DNA from: Fusarium oxysporum f. sp. lycopersici 4287
Lineage: Eukaryota > Ascomycota > Sordariomycetes > Hypocreales > Nectriaceae
Reading direction: 5' to 3'
DNA length: 64,000 nt
Assembly: GCF_000149955.1 (NCBI RefSeq)
Contig: NC_031000.1
Location: forward strand, 1,767,398 to 1,831,397
Shown: positions 1 through 10,457 of the stretch, one piece after another
How positions within the stretch are numbered: the stretch's first letter is position 1
How the letters are laid out: each line of letters begins with the position of its first letter
Program-made: the position numbers and the translations under genes
The notes under the pieces: generated by a model
What the model saw: only the letters and a program-made list of their open reading frames with translations
Database searches by the model: none
Told to the model about the DNA's origin: nothing

Positions 1-234
1 CTGACGGAGGATCCAGAGAGCCATCCTATCCTCTTGGCTTTTGGACAAGCGTCGATGAGGGTGGATCTGCTCTTTCACGGCCCCGCGGCCGTTAAGTCTG
101 TCTATTAGAGTGCTCCGAGGTACTCCCCGTCTATGAGCGGCTTGAGGGGGCGAAAAGCCATTATCAGTAACATCCAATATAGCCTCTGCCATGTCTTCCT
201 CTGTATATTTCCATCGAAGTCTCGATCTAGGCAT
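1..234 (-). CDS. Pogo/Fot-like DDE transposase, N-terminal part, cut by window edge
   Basis: An open frame runs from an ATG at 234 to base 1 with no stop (78 codons) and continues beyond the window. The protein begins with a basic stretch, then an aspartate/glutamate-rich helix and a helix-turn-helix of the pipsqueak/CENP-B type, including the motif RRGVPRSTLIDRLNGR, followed by SKSQEDRMALWIL, which looks like the start of the second CENP-B-type helix-turn-helix. This order is usual at the N-terminus of fungal pogo-family (Tc1/mariner superfamily) transposases, which act in the nucleus as cut-and-paste enzymes. The DDE catalytic domain would lie to the left, outside the window. Whether the element is intact cannot be judged. 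No terminal inverted repeat was recognised between 235 and 500. Confidence 0.8.
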   Translation of the reverse strand, partial: MPRSRLRWKYTEEDMAEAILDVTDNGFSPPQAAHRRGVPRSTLIDRLNGRGAVKEQIHPHRRLSKSQEDRMALWILRQ

Positions 235-1102
235 TTTTTTGTCGTTGTCGCAGAAAAATGCCAAAAAACATAGAAAAGAGCGGTGAGGAAATTGATGATT
301 GAATTAACACTATTTCCATAGCACGGTATGCATACATCGCATACCCCGCACAGCCTTAGAGGGATACAATCGTTAACTCCAATCATTTCTATAATCAGCA
401 AAGGCATTGTCCTCCAAGTAGCTATTTATTTTGGCCAATATTTGTGTAAGTGAAGTTGATGAGTTTTGGTGAAGCTTTTTTTTATTTTGCTTGCCGAAAG
501 AGGGGTTATGCCGAAAGAGGGGTTGTGGATGGTACTTTGGGTTGCCGTTATACAGCCATCAAAGCATTGCTGCCGTCCTCGTTATGATCATGTTCCTTGC
601 CGGTGCCCCCAAGTTGCTACGAGTGCTTGTAAGTCACCAAGAATCTCTGCTCTACTCCGAGCAAGTATATCCCTGTGAATTGGCTTTAGGTCTACCGCCG
701 AACGGTAACCTAAAAAATGCCTTGAAGAGCCAAAAGTATTGTAATGCCAGAAATGCTTCGTCAAGGCTATAAAATTACTGATCAGAGAAACACTAGAGGA
801 CAAAGGTGTTACGAGAGTTGAACGAAAGGAGGGCTTGCATAGCGGAACAAAGGGAAACCCCACCCAATTCAATGTGATACCGAGACGTTTATACCCGTTG
901 GCTACCATCTACATCTGGGATCCGCCGCCTTGCACATATCGAACATTCTCTGAGGTATAGTTCTAACAGAGACCGTACCCTACTAGTGGTTCCTGCCGAG
1001 TCGCTTTTAACAGTGCAACGCGGACAATTGTATATTCAAAAGCCAAGTCCCCAATAAGTTCTGTGAATACCATAAATGGGTGCGGAATACCACACAAGAC
1101 GC
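235..1102. other. Intergenic, no gene supported
   Basis: No coding region could be supported. A 17-base direct duplication (TGCCGAAAGAGGGGTTA-like) lies at about 493-526. Overlapping open frames on both strands between 466 and 908 show no recognisable domain. Part of this stretch should be the outer end of the transposon that begins at 234, but its end could not be placed. Confidence 0.4.
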
Positions 1103-2290
1103 TTACTCCAAGAAAATAGGATCCCCTAGAATTTGGGTGCTTTCTTCTGTCGCCACCTCATAAACTATACCTGCCGCTCCCACCGTCCAGGACGCCAACG
1201 CGGACGCGATCAATGGCTCAATCACGATTCCTGCAACTGGAGCGCAAGGAGGGAAAGCCGTTGCTGCAACTGAACACCCAGCCGCACCCAACAAAAAACC
1301 GACAAACCCTCCCATACTTATCGCTAGGTTCTCGTGACCCTGGGGCAGGAGACTGACAAAGTTGAGATGCGGTCTCTCCCTGTTAGGAGACCGATAAACG
1401 GCAAGCCACACAAGGTCGGTACCTCGATGACGGCCCCCGGTAATGACCAGCGGTAGCAGTTCGTCAGCAAAGGCAATGGGATGGTCCATCACGAGCGGGT
1501 AGTAGGCTGGAATAACAAGATGGAACATGGCGGCACGCCCATAATCGGTCGTTGCAATAAGAGCTTCTCTATCGGCTCGCATCCTCAGGCATATTGTCGC
1601 AAGATCATGATGATAGCCTCCGAACGCAGGACCAAGGGGATTTTCTGCCTGTCTTTCTTCGAATGCAGGATACCAATCGTTGTCCGGGTGCCATACATAG
1701 AAGAAGTGGTGTTGACCATCCTGTGTACCGTCGACGGCAGCCATCTCATTCTGGGCGAAGCGATGCACGTAGGCGCCGAACCCACCGTGACCCCAACCTT
1801 GTACCCTGGCGATGTTTGCAATCTCGAGTTCGGACCGTATGGCATCAAGGCTTGCACCGACTCTCCTGATGGCACTAGCGACATCCAACAGTACCAAGGT
1901 TATAGAGCCCAGGGCGGCCGCCTCGAAGTAGGCTAGGAAGGCTGGGGTCGAATTAAACGCATTGGGGACGACCCTAATTTCTCTCGCTTGAATACTGTTG
2001 AGTAACTGCGGTAGAGCGTCCCGTATTTCCTGGTACGTCTGCTCCTGTTGTCTTGAAGCCTTCCCGTCTCTCCACTGATTCCACAACTGAGTTAGCCCTA
2101 TCACCGCGGGCCCTAATTGTCCGGCGAGTTGGAGGGCCTGTTTGTAATTGAGGCTTCTGGCAATGGAGACGGGAACAGTGAGGCTCATTTCGTCGATGAT
2201 TATCACGACCAGGTAGGAAGGATTGTCAATGCGAGCCTCCAGGGTTGTATTCAGCAGGGCCTGGTTATCGGGCGGTGAACTGGGGTCCAA
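1103..2290 (-). CDS. Hypothetical protein with a C-terminal Gly/Ala-rich hydrophobic segment
   Basis: Long single-frame coding exon of about 395 codons. I do not recognise the family. The N-terminal third contains a hydrophobic strand (YLVVIIIDEMSLTVP) and a helical SLNYKQALQLAGQLG segment. The middle has an aromatic, His-rich stretch (HHFFYVWHPDNDWYP). The last 80 residues are rich in Gly, Ala, Cys and hydrophobic residues (for example GGFVGFLLGAAG and AGIVIEPLIASALASW) and could be membrane-associated. The frame opens without an ATG: the codon at 2290 is TTG and the first in-frame ATG is at 2188. Either a short upstream exon supplies the start, or translation begins at 2188. Base composition is GC-richer than the flanks, as expected for real coding sequence. 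Confidence 0.6.
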   Translation of the reverse strand: MDPSSPPDNQALLNTTLEARIDNPSYLVVIIIDEMSLTVPVSIARSLNYKQALQLAGQLGPAVIGLTQLWNQWRDGKASRQQEQTYQEIRDALPQLLNSIQAREIRVVPNAFNSTPAFLAYFEAAALGSITLVLLDVASAIRRVGASLDAIRSELEIANIARVQGWGHGGFGAYVHRFAQNEMAAVDGTQDGQHHFFYVWHPDNDWYPAFEERQAENPLGPAFGGYHHDLATICLRMRADREALIATTDYGRAAMFHLVIPAYYPLVMDHPIAFADELLPLVITGGRHRGTDLVWLAVYRSPNRERPHLNFVSLLPQGHENLAISMGGFVGFLLGAAGCSVAATAFPPCAPVAGIVIEPLIASALASWTVGAAGIVYEVATEESTQILGDPIFLE

Positions 2291-2934
2291 AATGATTGAG
2301 GAAAGGCGACAAGGCGAGACAAAGTGTATTCATGGGCAGGATCCCGATACTTAGCATCATCAGAAATGAAGAGGGGTAATCCAAGCGTGTCGGCCTTGTG
2401 TGTGGTCATCTGAGACGTGCATGTCGTTGGCCAACCAAACACCTCCACGAATGGTCGTTAGATGCATGGACGTCGAAAGTACTTCAGCTGTTTGGTGTGC
2501 CATTGGGTGGTTGTGAGGAGGACCAACAACAATTGCCAGTTGTGCTGGGAAATGAAGTCTGTTGCCGGCTGGTGAGTCCAAGTGTTGACGTTAGTTGCCA
2601 CTCCTTCTCGCTCTTGCTGGCCGTCTCATGCGTCACGTGTCACAGGAAACACGACACGCCATACGCGATACGCGATACGCGTGCGCCATAGCTGATAGGC
2701 AGCTCCAGCGCGATGCATCTCACTAACAGGACATCCCACATTTCATGTACATATTCGCTTGCACTTATTCGCTTGCACTTATTCACTTGCACTTATTCAC
2801 TTGCACTTATTCACTTGCACTTATTCACTTGCACTTATTCATTTGGTACGCATTGACACATGCACCATGTATCTCGCATCGTGCGCCCGCCTTTTCTGCA
2901 GGCCCAAACACGCGCAACTCCGACCACGCGATAG
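2291..2934. other. Intergenic with two short tandem repeats
   Basis: No gene supported. A small GATACGC-type repeat lies at about 2655-2685. The 14-bp minisatellite at 2752-2842 is listed separately. Confidence 0.4.
2752..2842. repeat. 14-bp minisatellite, about 6.5 copies
   Basis: Six consecutive copies of TATTCRCTTGCACT followed by a partial copy. The first two copies carry G and the later ones A at the variable position, so the array probably grew from the right-hand type. It ends about 90 bp before the stop codon of the minus-strand membrane-protein gene at 2935. Confidence 0.9.
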
Positions 2935-3621
2935 TTAGGCCTCGACGCTCTTGCCCATGCTCTCCCCGTCATTTTTTTCGGCCACCATACCAGCCCGCAT
3001 CTTGGTAGAACACAGCAACTGCGCAGCATCATCCAGCATCTGCTGAATGACCAAAGGCGTGCCGAATCTTGTCGTATGGAATGAGTAGATGACGACCGAG
3101 GCGCAACCCAAGCAGAGCAGGACACCCAATGTGAAGGAGATGAACTTGCATCGTCCTGCAAGCCTCGCATCACCAGTCGCCAGCTCAAAAAGCAGTGACC
3201 AGGTCCAGGTCAAGTACATTGTACGAATCGAGACGCAGACAAACACCATCGCTATCCCGCCAAACGCCGCATACGTGAGCATCCTTCCTCGACTTCCATT
3301 CATTCTGGTCACCGCAAAGACCGGCACAGCACCCCAGATCATGAAAACAAGGAGTATCGTATCAAGGATAAGGTATCCCAAGACCTCCCTTGCTTCCTTC
3401 TCCAGTCCCGACTCAATCAGGGCCGGCCAAAGCTGGTTTTGAGTAGACCATGCCAGAAGGCTTGGTGTCGCTGGCACACCAACCAAGAAGGTCAACTGGA
3501 TGACGAAGAGCACGGATGCAAGCAAGTATCGCCCAAACCGCGACAGAGGAGTAGTGGCCTCCGGGAACGGGTCCCCGTGGACGGACCAAAAGACAAACAG
3601 TCGGTCCCGTTGGCGAGCCAT
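2935..3621 (-). CDS. Hypothetical membrane protein with four predicted TM segments
   Basis: Uninterrupted ORF of 228 aa with an ATG start. Four hydrophobic segments are visible at about residues 30-50 (YLLASVLFVIQLTFLVGV), 80-104, 113-147 and 160-181 (FTLGVLLCLGCASVVIYSF). The short N-terminus carries the basic patch RQRDR, and the C-terminal 45 residues are soluble and charged. No family-specific motif was recognised, so the function is unknown. No intron is needed. A poly-T/TTTC tract at about 3630-3661 sits directly upstream of the start codon. Confidence 0.65.
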   Translation of the reverse strand: MARQRDRLFVFWSVHGDPFPEATTPLSRFGRYLLASVLFVIQLTFLVGVPATPSLLAWSTQNQLWPALIESGLEKEAREVLGYLILDTILLVFMIWGAVPVFAVTRMNGSRGRMLTYAAFGGIAMVFVCVSIRTMYLTWTWSLLFELATGDARLAGRCKFISFTLGVLLCLGCASVVIYSFHTTRFGTPLVIQQMLDDAAQLLCSTKMRAGMVAEKNDGESMGKSVEA

Positions 3622-4321
3622 GTCAACGGCCTTGTTTATTTTTTTTTTCTTTCTTTTTTTTAGTAATAGATGGCTAGGTTGATATACCTCTTGTCTAGAT
3701 ATGAGAAGTTGTCAAAGTAGGCAATGGCTGTGGCTGAATGAGGATTTGAAGCCAGTTACGTGTCTGCTGTCTTGATACTCACCTCGACCGATTGTTACAC
3801 CGATATTTATGCCCAAAGGCCCTGTTGCTCGACTGTGTCGGGGTCGAACCACGCAGTTGCGTAACATACCCTCATACAGCTCAAAAGTGACGCTTCATTC
3901 CATGCCAATATGGAGCAGAAGGCGCAGCGGCTACGGAACTCCCGGGACCGTTCTTGTTTTGTGAGTGGATCTCACATTGCTTCTCGCTATGAGAGGCGAC
4001 TACCTTGATGCATCAGAGTACTGTCACAATTCTGGACGGTATAGCCCTGGCCCAGATCGGGAGGTGCTTCCCTTTAAACAAAAAATCCGTGAGCATAAGC
4101 CTGGATATGGTAAAGCTCGTGTAGCTGGTCGTTATGCATGTGGACCTCAGCGGTTGTTCTCCTGGTATGTTGATCCAATAATTAGCAAGAGAAGCTCAGG
4201 ATTGTTCGTCAGCCTAATTTGAACATCATAAAGAATAAATAGCCAATGGGCCAAGTGTGGACAGTTAGGGGTTTTAAAAACGCAACAGTCCTAAAATTGC
4301 GCATGGTTTAGAATACCCTAT
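3622..4321. other. Intergenic, no gene supported
   Basis: Poly-pyrimidine tract at 3630-3661, otherwise no supported feature. An 85-codon frame at 3965-4222 has no recognisable features. Confidence 0.35.
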
Positions 4322-4525
4322 ATGAATGACATGAACCAGCTATTGGAGAACAATGACGACGCTGTCATATCATTCGAAGACCTTGCACGTGATTATGAAA
4401 GCGTAGAGGTAGTAGATATTTTAAATGGAAAGGCGCAGTCATCATTGCTGATCCTCGCGTTGGCGGGACTTCTATGGTGGATTTGCATGGTGAGCTGGAA
4501 ACTGCAGTGCAAACCACGGAAATAA
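4322..4525 (+). CDS. Possible small single-pass membrane protein
   Basis: A 67-aa ORF with an ATG start. An acidic N-terminal half (NNDDAVISFEDLARDYESVE) is followed by one hydrophobic segment (SSLLILALAGLLWWICMVSW) and a short basic tail (KLQCKPRK), the pattern of a tail-anchored or single-pass membrane protein. It could also be a fragment of a longer gene or chance. No homology was recognised. Confidence 0.22.
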   Translation: MNDMNQLLENNDDAVISFEDLARDYESVEVVDILNGKAQSSLLILALAGLLWWICMVSWKLQCKPRK

Positions 4526-5542
4526 AAGCGGAATACGATGATTAGATTAAAGGCCGATAAGCATGGCGCTACCCACAATCTCCAGTCGCGCATCACATCC
4601 AACCACGGCGAATGGAACCAGAACCAGACAAACGAATTAAAAACTGGCTAGTAAGCTGCGACCACTCGGACAACGAACGACAACAACCTGGCAAGAAACG
4701 AAAGCTACGTGATCAAAACGACCATCTCCGTTCACCGGAAAAGTCGACAAGCGAGCCAGGTTCATGCAACTGATTCATGTCGATCATCAGGCTATCTACT
4801 GTCAATGACATTGCTACCACTGCGCATCCTCTTCGGACTTTGTCGCAACTTCTTGCTGCCTGTTTGACCGTGTTTTGATAGAGCGGTTTGGAGGCAGGCT
4901 GCAATTGACATGCGGGTTAGGTCTTTACAGGCGTGTAAAGCGACGTACTGGCCAGCAATACAGGCTTCGATAATTTCACAATCCATGCAGAACATATCTC
5001 TGTCATAAATTTGTTTCTGGGTTGTTTTATGCTTGGGATTAAGGATTGTGGTGATAATATAAATGTGTTATTTATTGGTTACCCTTGCTTTGCTGCGCCA
5101 TGAACACGCCGATTAGATAAGGGAAGAGTTTATTCAGCGAATCGCTTAAGGCTACCCTATATCTAGCAATTTTTACTCTTGCACTAGGCCAAAAGCTACT
5201 CTAAGAAAACATCATTGGCAGAGTTAATCGTCTGGAATACGTCAGAAGCTACGGATAATGTCGTTACATAAATAGTCGCCGATCGGTTCGTATTGTAAGT
5301 GTCTGCGATACCTGTTTTTTCTTTCTTTCTTTTCTTTATTTTATGAAGTATCGTGTAATTTCACAACACTAGCCCGAATGGTACTACGTTCTGAAGTCGC
5401 ATACGTCATTCCGCTAGTCACGTGGCTTACCATTCCATCACCCATCAACACTTTCCTACCCCACTATTTACGCTAGCGTCATCCCCATGTTTTCAACATT
5501 GTCGACACGAACGGCATCACCATTTCGGCATCGCATCAAGAT
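4526..5542. other. Intergenic, no gene supported
   Basis: AT-rich toward 5000-5350, with a TTTC/TTTA pyrimidine tract at about 5310-5343. No coding region or RNA supported. Confidence 0.35.
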
Positions 5543-6475
5543 ATGGGCACCTTAATCAGAGAAAGTCAGGTCAACAAGTCAAAGTTAATATCTGACTGGT
5601 TACTAAAGATTGAAAAGCCATCCGACGACTCAATACATAAGAAAAAGCGCCACAAAGCAAGCTGCAAGGAACGATATTTCAACACCGAATATCCTTGCCA
5701 ACGGATTCCTACAACGTCAAATTCATCTCATGATAATCAACTTGTGGCAAATCCAACCCCCCAAAATCTCCAGGACGCTTCAAAACCTATGCCACGGAAA
5801 CACGCCCGATCGATCACTGAGATGGTCGGTTCCGACGAAGAAGGAGACGCCATAGACGATACGCCCAAGGCGTCATCGAGAGGCTGGAGAAAGAAAGCAC
5901 TGGATTTGTCCCGGGCTCAACGCCATCTCATGCCTCTTCTTCCGCAGCCTCGGGTGCTTCATCACCCATGAAACAGCCTCGATACGCAGCGACACAGGAC
6001 GCTAGTTTTACAACCGTTCCATTTGTAGACAATGTTCAACGATTACAGAGGCCAACGTGACACGGCCAGGTATCTCCATCAGCCATACAGAATGGGGGAA
6101 CTTCTGCAGACATCCAATCGCCCTCTCGATCGAGACTACGCGTCAGGCCGAGTGGGAGAAGGCATTGCTCCAGATTGCAACCTGGCACTCGGCTCAGTGG
6201 CGAGCGCTCCAGTTTAGTACAAAGGTTGAGTCTATGAGTTCCTTGCTAGGGTTATTGTGCAAGGTCACTCTTGTTACTTTGTAGCGTCAACACTCGAAGA
6301 CGGAGTATCGACGCTCTACCATCGGATCTCTCTAGGTAGTACTGAGAGTCACTTCGATTTGTTCAAGCTCCTGAGAGCGCTACAATGCTTGGCATCGTGG
6401 ATCAAGGATTCATACTGGCCTGCTTTTCGAGCGGATATCCTGAAGCTACCAGCCACTGAACAAAAAGGACAATGA
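5543..6475 (+). pseudogene. PD-(D/E)XK nuclease-like protein, broken copy
   Basis: Three consecutive frames together match a protein type common in Fusarium accessory regions, annotated as PD-(D/E)XK nuclease-like. Frame 1 (5543-about 5875) carries the disordered N-terminus (SDWLLKIEKP; PRKHARSITEM). Coding then shifts frame to ERLEKESTGFVPGSTPSHAS and a Ser-rich stretch, ending at a TGA at 6058. A third frame (6057-about 6235) holds HPIALSIETTRQAEWEKALL and ATWHSAQWR, matching the catalytic core, where the usual motif is SIETK. A fourth frame (6242-6475) holds VQGHSCYFVAST, LGSTES and WIKDSYWPAF, typical of the C-terminal end. About 150-200 residues expected between the Ser-rich region and the core are missing. 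At least three frame breaks, an internal deletion and loss of the catalytic Lys (IETT instead of IETK) mark it as dead. Confidence 0.7.
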
Positions 6476-6875
6476 CACCGCCATGGTGTCTTGCTTCTCC
6501 AGCCCTTGAACAAGAGGAATTTGACAGCTACAAACACTCTCACCATATGGATCTCTCGTCTGTTTAATCTGCGTATAACCTGCTAGACCACGTGTGCCTT
6601 CCTACTCAAGAAGATCGATGTGCTTGGTAGATCCAAATTCTTGTACGTGCTCGTGAGCTTACCCTGTTGCTAGGGGGTTCATGAAGGCTCAAAGCAACAT
6701 TCTGTGACGTCGAGTGGGCATAAGCTCTGAAGAAAAGACTGAACATGGTTAAGGGTTTCAGCTAGTTTTGGCCCTTGCTGGACGTTAGCGACCTTGAAAA
6801 AGACCGATTCGGATCCTTGTTCTCGCACTCTCATACAAGCTAAAGTGAACTGTGGCAATTGGTTATCACTGGATC
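6476..6875. other. Intergenic, promoter side of the ferric-reductase-like gene
   Basis: No coding region supported. It presumably contains the promoter of the gene starting at 6876. Confidence 0.3.
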
Positions 6876-8590
6876 ATGAAGCGGCTGGAACAAGCCGTCC
6901 ATGCACTTATATGCATCTGTATGGCAACCGACGTCCTGGCTGTCCCCCTTCCCGTGTGGATCAAAAGAATCACCGCATCAATGGAGCTTGATGTCAGTAT
7001 CCTAACCATAACGGACTGGTACGCAATAGGGTTGACGGGCTTTCTCGTATTGCTAGCCCTGCGGCGTGCCATACGAATCATCCTCCGTTGCATATGTCCA
7101 CCGGTCCTCCGCCGCCTGGGAAGAAGAATCTCCCAATGGGCGGTGAGGTGTCTGGCGTATAGAGGCCCATTCCGTCGCGGAAGTAGCGTGGACATCATCA
7201 CCTGGGCTCATATTCTCATATTTCTCTCTTATCTTACATCCAACCTGAGCTGCATCATCATCGGTGCTGGGAACGTGGCAGAAGCCTGCTCCAGAGCGGG
7301 CAAGCTTGCATTCATTAACCTCATAATCTTGTATATTGGTCCCTGCCTTGACTTCATCGCTTCCGTCCTGCGATTTCGGCTTCGTGTTCAGAGGCGAATA
7401 CACGCCGGTGCAGGGTACGTAGTTGCCATTCTGTCCACCATCCACGTCGTAGGAGCGTTCTCCAGACACGGATTGTCTGCCATAGATCAGGGGCACAGTC
7501 TTTATGCTACTTTAGTAACGAGCTCGCTATCCGTGATAAGTTGTTTAGAGCTGACATCAAACAGGTTGCCGGTATCTTCCTAGGCTCTCTGACCTGGCAG
7601 GTCGGGGAGACTGTGTATATGAATGGTTGGTGGTTCCAGTCCGTGTCCCTCAGTCAAAATGGTAGCTACGATTACATCCAGGTCAGAATGACGCTGAGAA
7701 AGCCAGTCAAGGTCGAGCCTGGGCAATATATTAACTTATGGATCCCGTTGGGCCCGCTATCAGGGCTACAGAGTCACACGTTCACGGTTGCCAACTGGTC
7801 GATCCGTGCCCAAACAGAACTGAAGGTATTTGTCGGGGTCAACCGCGGCCTCACCAGCAAGTTACGGGATGCAGTGAAGCGCGGCCTCAAGTCTAATATC
7901 GGTCTTTATATGGGCCCCTACGGAGCTACAATCGCTATGAAAGGATATGAAACGATCCTGTTAGTTGCCACTGGCCTAGGTGTGGTGGCTGTTGCGCCGT
8001 ATCTACAGGGGCTAGTCCATGCGACTCGTGCGCATGAAATCCGTAGCGCGCCCGTACATCTGATCTGGCATATCCCATCCTGGAGTAGGTCTCTCCTTCC
8101 TTCATTCTTTTCCTCGATTGACAGGAGTTGCAGAGCAAGCACATGCGGTTTTTGACATTATCGACTTTGCCCTCGCCCTTGACGAAGGCGATGACACGGA
8201 GGAGGGAGGCGGAAACCCCCCGCAAATATCGGGTACAAAGATTTCCATGTGCTACGAGGAGGAAAAATCCTCATTGCCCCCTAAAGTCCGGCTGTTCATC
8301 CGAGAAATGGAAAAGAAGGAGAGTGAGAAGCCAGGTAGAACCAGGATCAAGGTTTACAACCGTGACTTGCCTCTCGAGACATTGTTGATCAACGATGCAG
8401 TGATAAGCCCTGCTCAAGGCGACTCCGAGAAGCCTACCATGATCGCAGGTCAGTCTTTCATTCTAATTTGCGAGCAAGACTGAGAGTACGTACAGCCTCA
8501 GTTTCCAAAGATATGAGGAATAAGCTCGTCAAATTTGCAGGAGAGCATTCAAGCGCGGTCGACCTCGTGTTTACAGATTATCAACCTTGA
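6876..8590 (+). CDS. Ferric-reductase-like flavoprotein with shortened transmembrane domain
   Basis: Four exons fit in frame: 6876-7514, 7565-8084, 8125-8448 and 8496-8590 (525 aa), with introns of 50, 40 and 47 bases. Start chosen as the first ATG. The N-terminal 210 residues hold several hydrophobic helices. H176 and H190 are 14 apart, the spacing of a heme-ligand pair in ferric reductases (FRE/NOX family), which move electrons from NADPH through FAD and two hemes across a membrane. The soluble half has an FAD-binding FR-type domain (VEPGQYINLWIPLG; SHTFTVANWS in place of HPFT) and an NAD-binding part (YMGPYG, ILLVATGLGVVAVAPYLQG). It ends VDLVFTDYQP, close to the family's usual C-terminus. 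The helix that normally carries the second His pair is absent, so the two-heme path looks incomplete. Ability to reduce iron is therefore doubtful. Reading frame is intact. Confidence 0.75.
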
Positions 8591-9011
8591 TATAGTGGTC
8601 GTTATCACCCATGGGGGTTCAGACAACGATGTCAGAGACAGCCACTTTGGGACGAGGGTCGCGCCTTCCTACATATTGCCGCATTGGGACATATCGTAGG
8701 TGTTGTAAAACTAGCTTTGTATTTTCTATGGATCTTATTATAGTACTGTAGCAAAGAGAAGTATCCAACCAAACTCTATCAATCTACTATGCTGCTTGGT
8801 ATCAGATATGCCCTGGTATTTACTATATCTTGTAGCCTATTTACCAGCCTTTCCATCAAAATCCCTCTATGTAACTCACTATCCATCTGTTTGTGAACAG
8901 GACAAGTTGTGTTAGTGCTCCAACCTCGTGCGGTCTGCAGGCTGTAGCCCAAAATGGATGCTTCATTCGAAATTAGCTCACTCCCGGCCAGGTGTACATC
9001 TTGTGGAATGA
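8591..9011. other. Intergenic between convergent genes
   Basis: No independent gene supported. A 78-codon minus-strand frame at 8779-9015 directly follows the kinase-like gene and could be a missed 3' exon, because a GTAGGTAA donor-like sequence sits at the stop of that gene. I could not confirm an acceptor. Confidence 0.3.
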
Positions 9012-10183
9012 TCATTTACCTACCTCTTTGACTGTTTCAAATCTGCTATGAAGTGCCCTAGTCTTAGTCGGTAGCAGACGTTCTTCATTACGTTGAGCGT
9101 GGTTCAGAGTCTCCAAACATTTGTAAAAGTCGACAGCTGCTGGATATGCCGTCCACTTTGCGTAGTCAACATGATCTCCTCGCATGTCTTTCTTCAGATA
9201 GCCATTCATGAGTTCTACCGTTATTCGCCAAAATCCGGCGAGCAAGTTATCGGTCGTCCCATAGGAACAGAAATGCTGGCCCCCTTTTGTAAAAAGGTCA
9301 GCTAGGATGCCATACTGGTATGTAAAGGAGGTGACTGTACAAATCTTGACCTGGCCAGATGTATCCAGTAGCACGTTGGAGCAACTCAACTCTGGGTGAC
9401 CTATGTCGTGTTCCTCAAGGTACAAAAGACCATCCAAAATCTTCCATGTAAGCAAGAATGTGTATGAATTGGGGGCGTCATTGAGGCACGAACCTGCTTC
9501 AGAATATAGGCCAATTCAGGACCACGGACTTTACGAGACGCTGCGATCTCTGCAAGAGATACTGGCATGAATTCATACACTACGGTGAACTCACCTGGCG
9601 TAGGCATCGTATAGACCCCGATTCCTTTGACGAACCTCCTGTTCTCAATCTTACGGACTACAGATACCTGTTCTTCACTTTCGGATCCAGACAGGGTCCA
9701 AAACAAGACACTGCTTTGTTTCTCGTCAAGTAATAGCGGTTTCTCCTCAAAAGCCGCTGGTTTTGTCCTCGCCAACTGTACGTCCATATTTCGACCTAGT
9801 GTGATCTTGTAGCATCGCTCAAAGTGCCGCTCTAGACGGTTGGTTTTGGCTTGGTCATGCTCCAATGATGCGGTTATTCTGTTATCTTCTACATGCTTTT
9901 TAGGGTTCAGGATAGCCGTGGGATTCTCAACTATCACTGGGAGACCGGCAAAAGCAACTCTCTTGGGAGGCTTCGAGACTTGCTGAGCCTTGGGCGGAAT
10001 GTCAGGGATGCTCTTGAGAAGGGTTTTGGCTTTTTTGTCGGCGGTGGGTTCATAACCCGAGGTGTCTATTTGCGGAGGAATCACTTTCGGTGATTTACTC
10101 TCAAAGTCTGCAATAATATCGCTGCTGCTAAAGAAAGCTCCAAGCCGAGTGGCCCTCTTATCCGGTTGCTTCTCATTGTCCAT
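9012..10183 (-). CDS. Kinase-like domain protein, probably a pseudokinase
   Basis: Two exons, 9494-10183 and 9012-9440, joined in frame across a 53-base GT-AG intron (372 aa). Start chosen as the ATG at 10183; upstream in-frame codons lack ATG. The N-terminal 100 residues are disordered and basic. The kinase-like fold follows: TVVYEFMPVSLAEIA (hinge region), then ILDGLLYLEEHDIGHPELSC. In active kinases the catalytic loop reads HRDLKxxN; here it is HPELSCSN, and the DFG position reads KICTV. Both the catalytic Asp and the metal-binding Asp are lost, so phosphotransfer is unlikely. Similar kinase-like proteins are frequent in Fusarium accessory DNA. It is divergent from the DUF3723 gene at 10458. 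The C-terminus may extend through a further intron near 9020. Confidence 0.65.
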
Positions 10184-10457
10184 AGCGCTTACAGCCACGC
10201 CATAACTCAGTGGACTGAACACTGCGACAGCAGCGTATGATATATATGGCCGAGTCGATAATGCCTACCGGCTAGACGTGTAATCCAAAAAGAGTCTGTT
10301 CAGGGCTCTTGGAACCACTGGAGAGCCGATTGCAACCGGATCTCTCATCTTTTGTTCCTTGCAACACTGGTGGTGACCATTCTGGCCTTTGTGCCTCGCC
10401 TTATTTGTATGTTTCTATCACCTTTTGCTATTTGCACCATGATATTTTCCATCAACA
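10184..10457. promoter_or_regulatory. Shared divergent promoter region
   Basis: 274 bases separate the start codons of the kinase-like gene (minus) and the DUF3723 gene (plus), so both promoters must lie here if nothing else is missed. A TATATAT-like stretch is at 10241-10248. No further regulatory motif is claimed. Confidence 0.4.

Noticed and set aside
588..908. 106-codon minus-strand ORF
   Set aside because: Overlaps equally open plus-strand frames, no domain, no codon-use difference.
1481..1936. 151-codon plus-strand ORF
   Set aside because: Shadow of the 395-codon minus-strand coding exon, which is longer and has protein-like composition.
7053..7496. 147-codon minus-strand ORF
   Set aside because: Antisense to the ferric-reductase-like exon 1.
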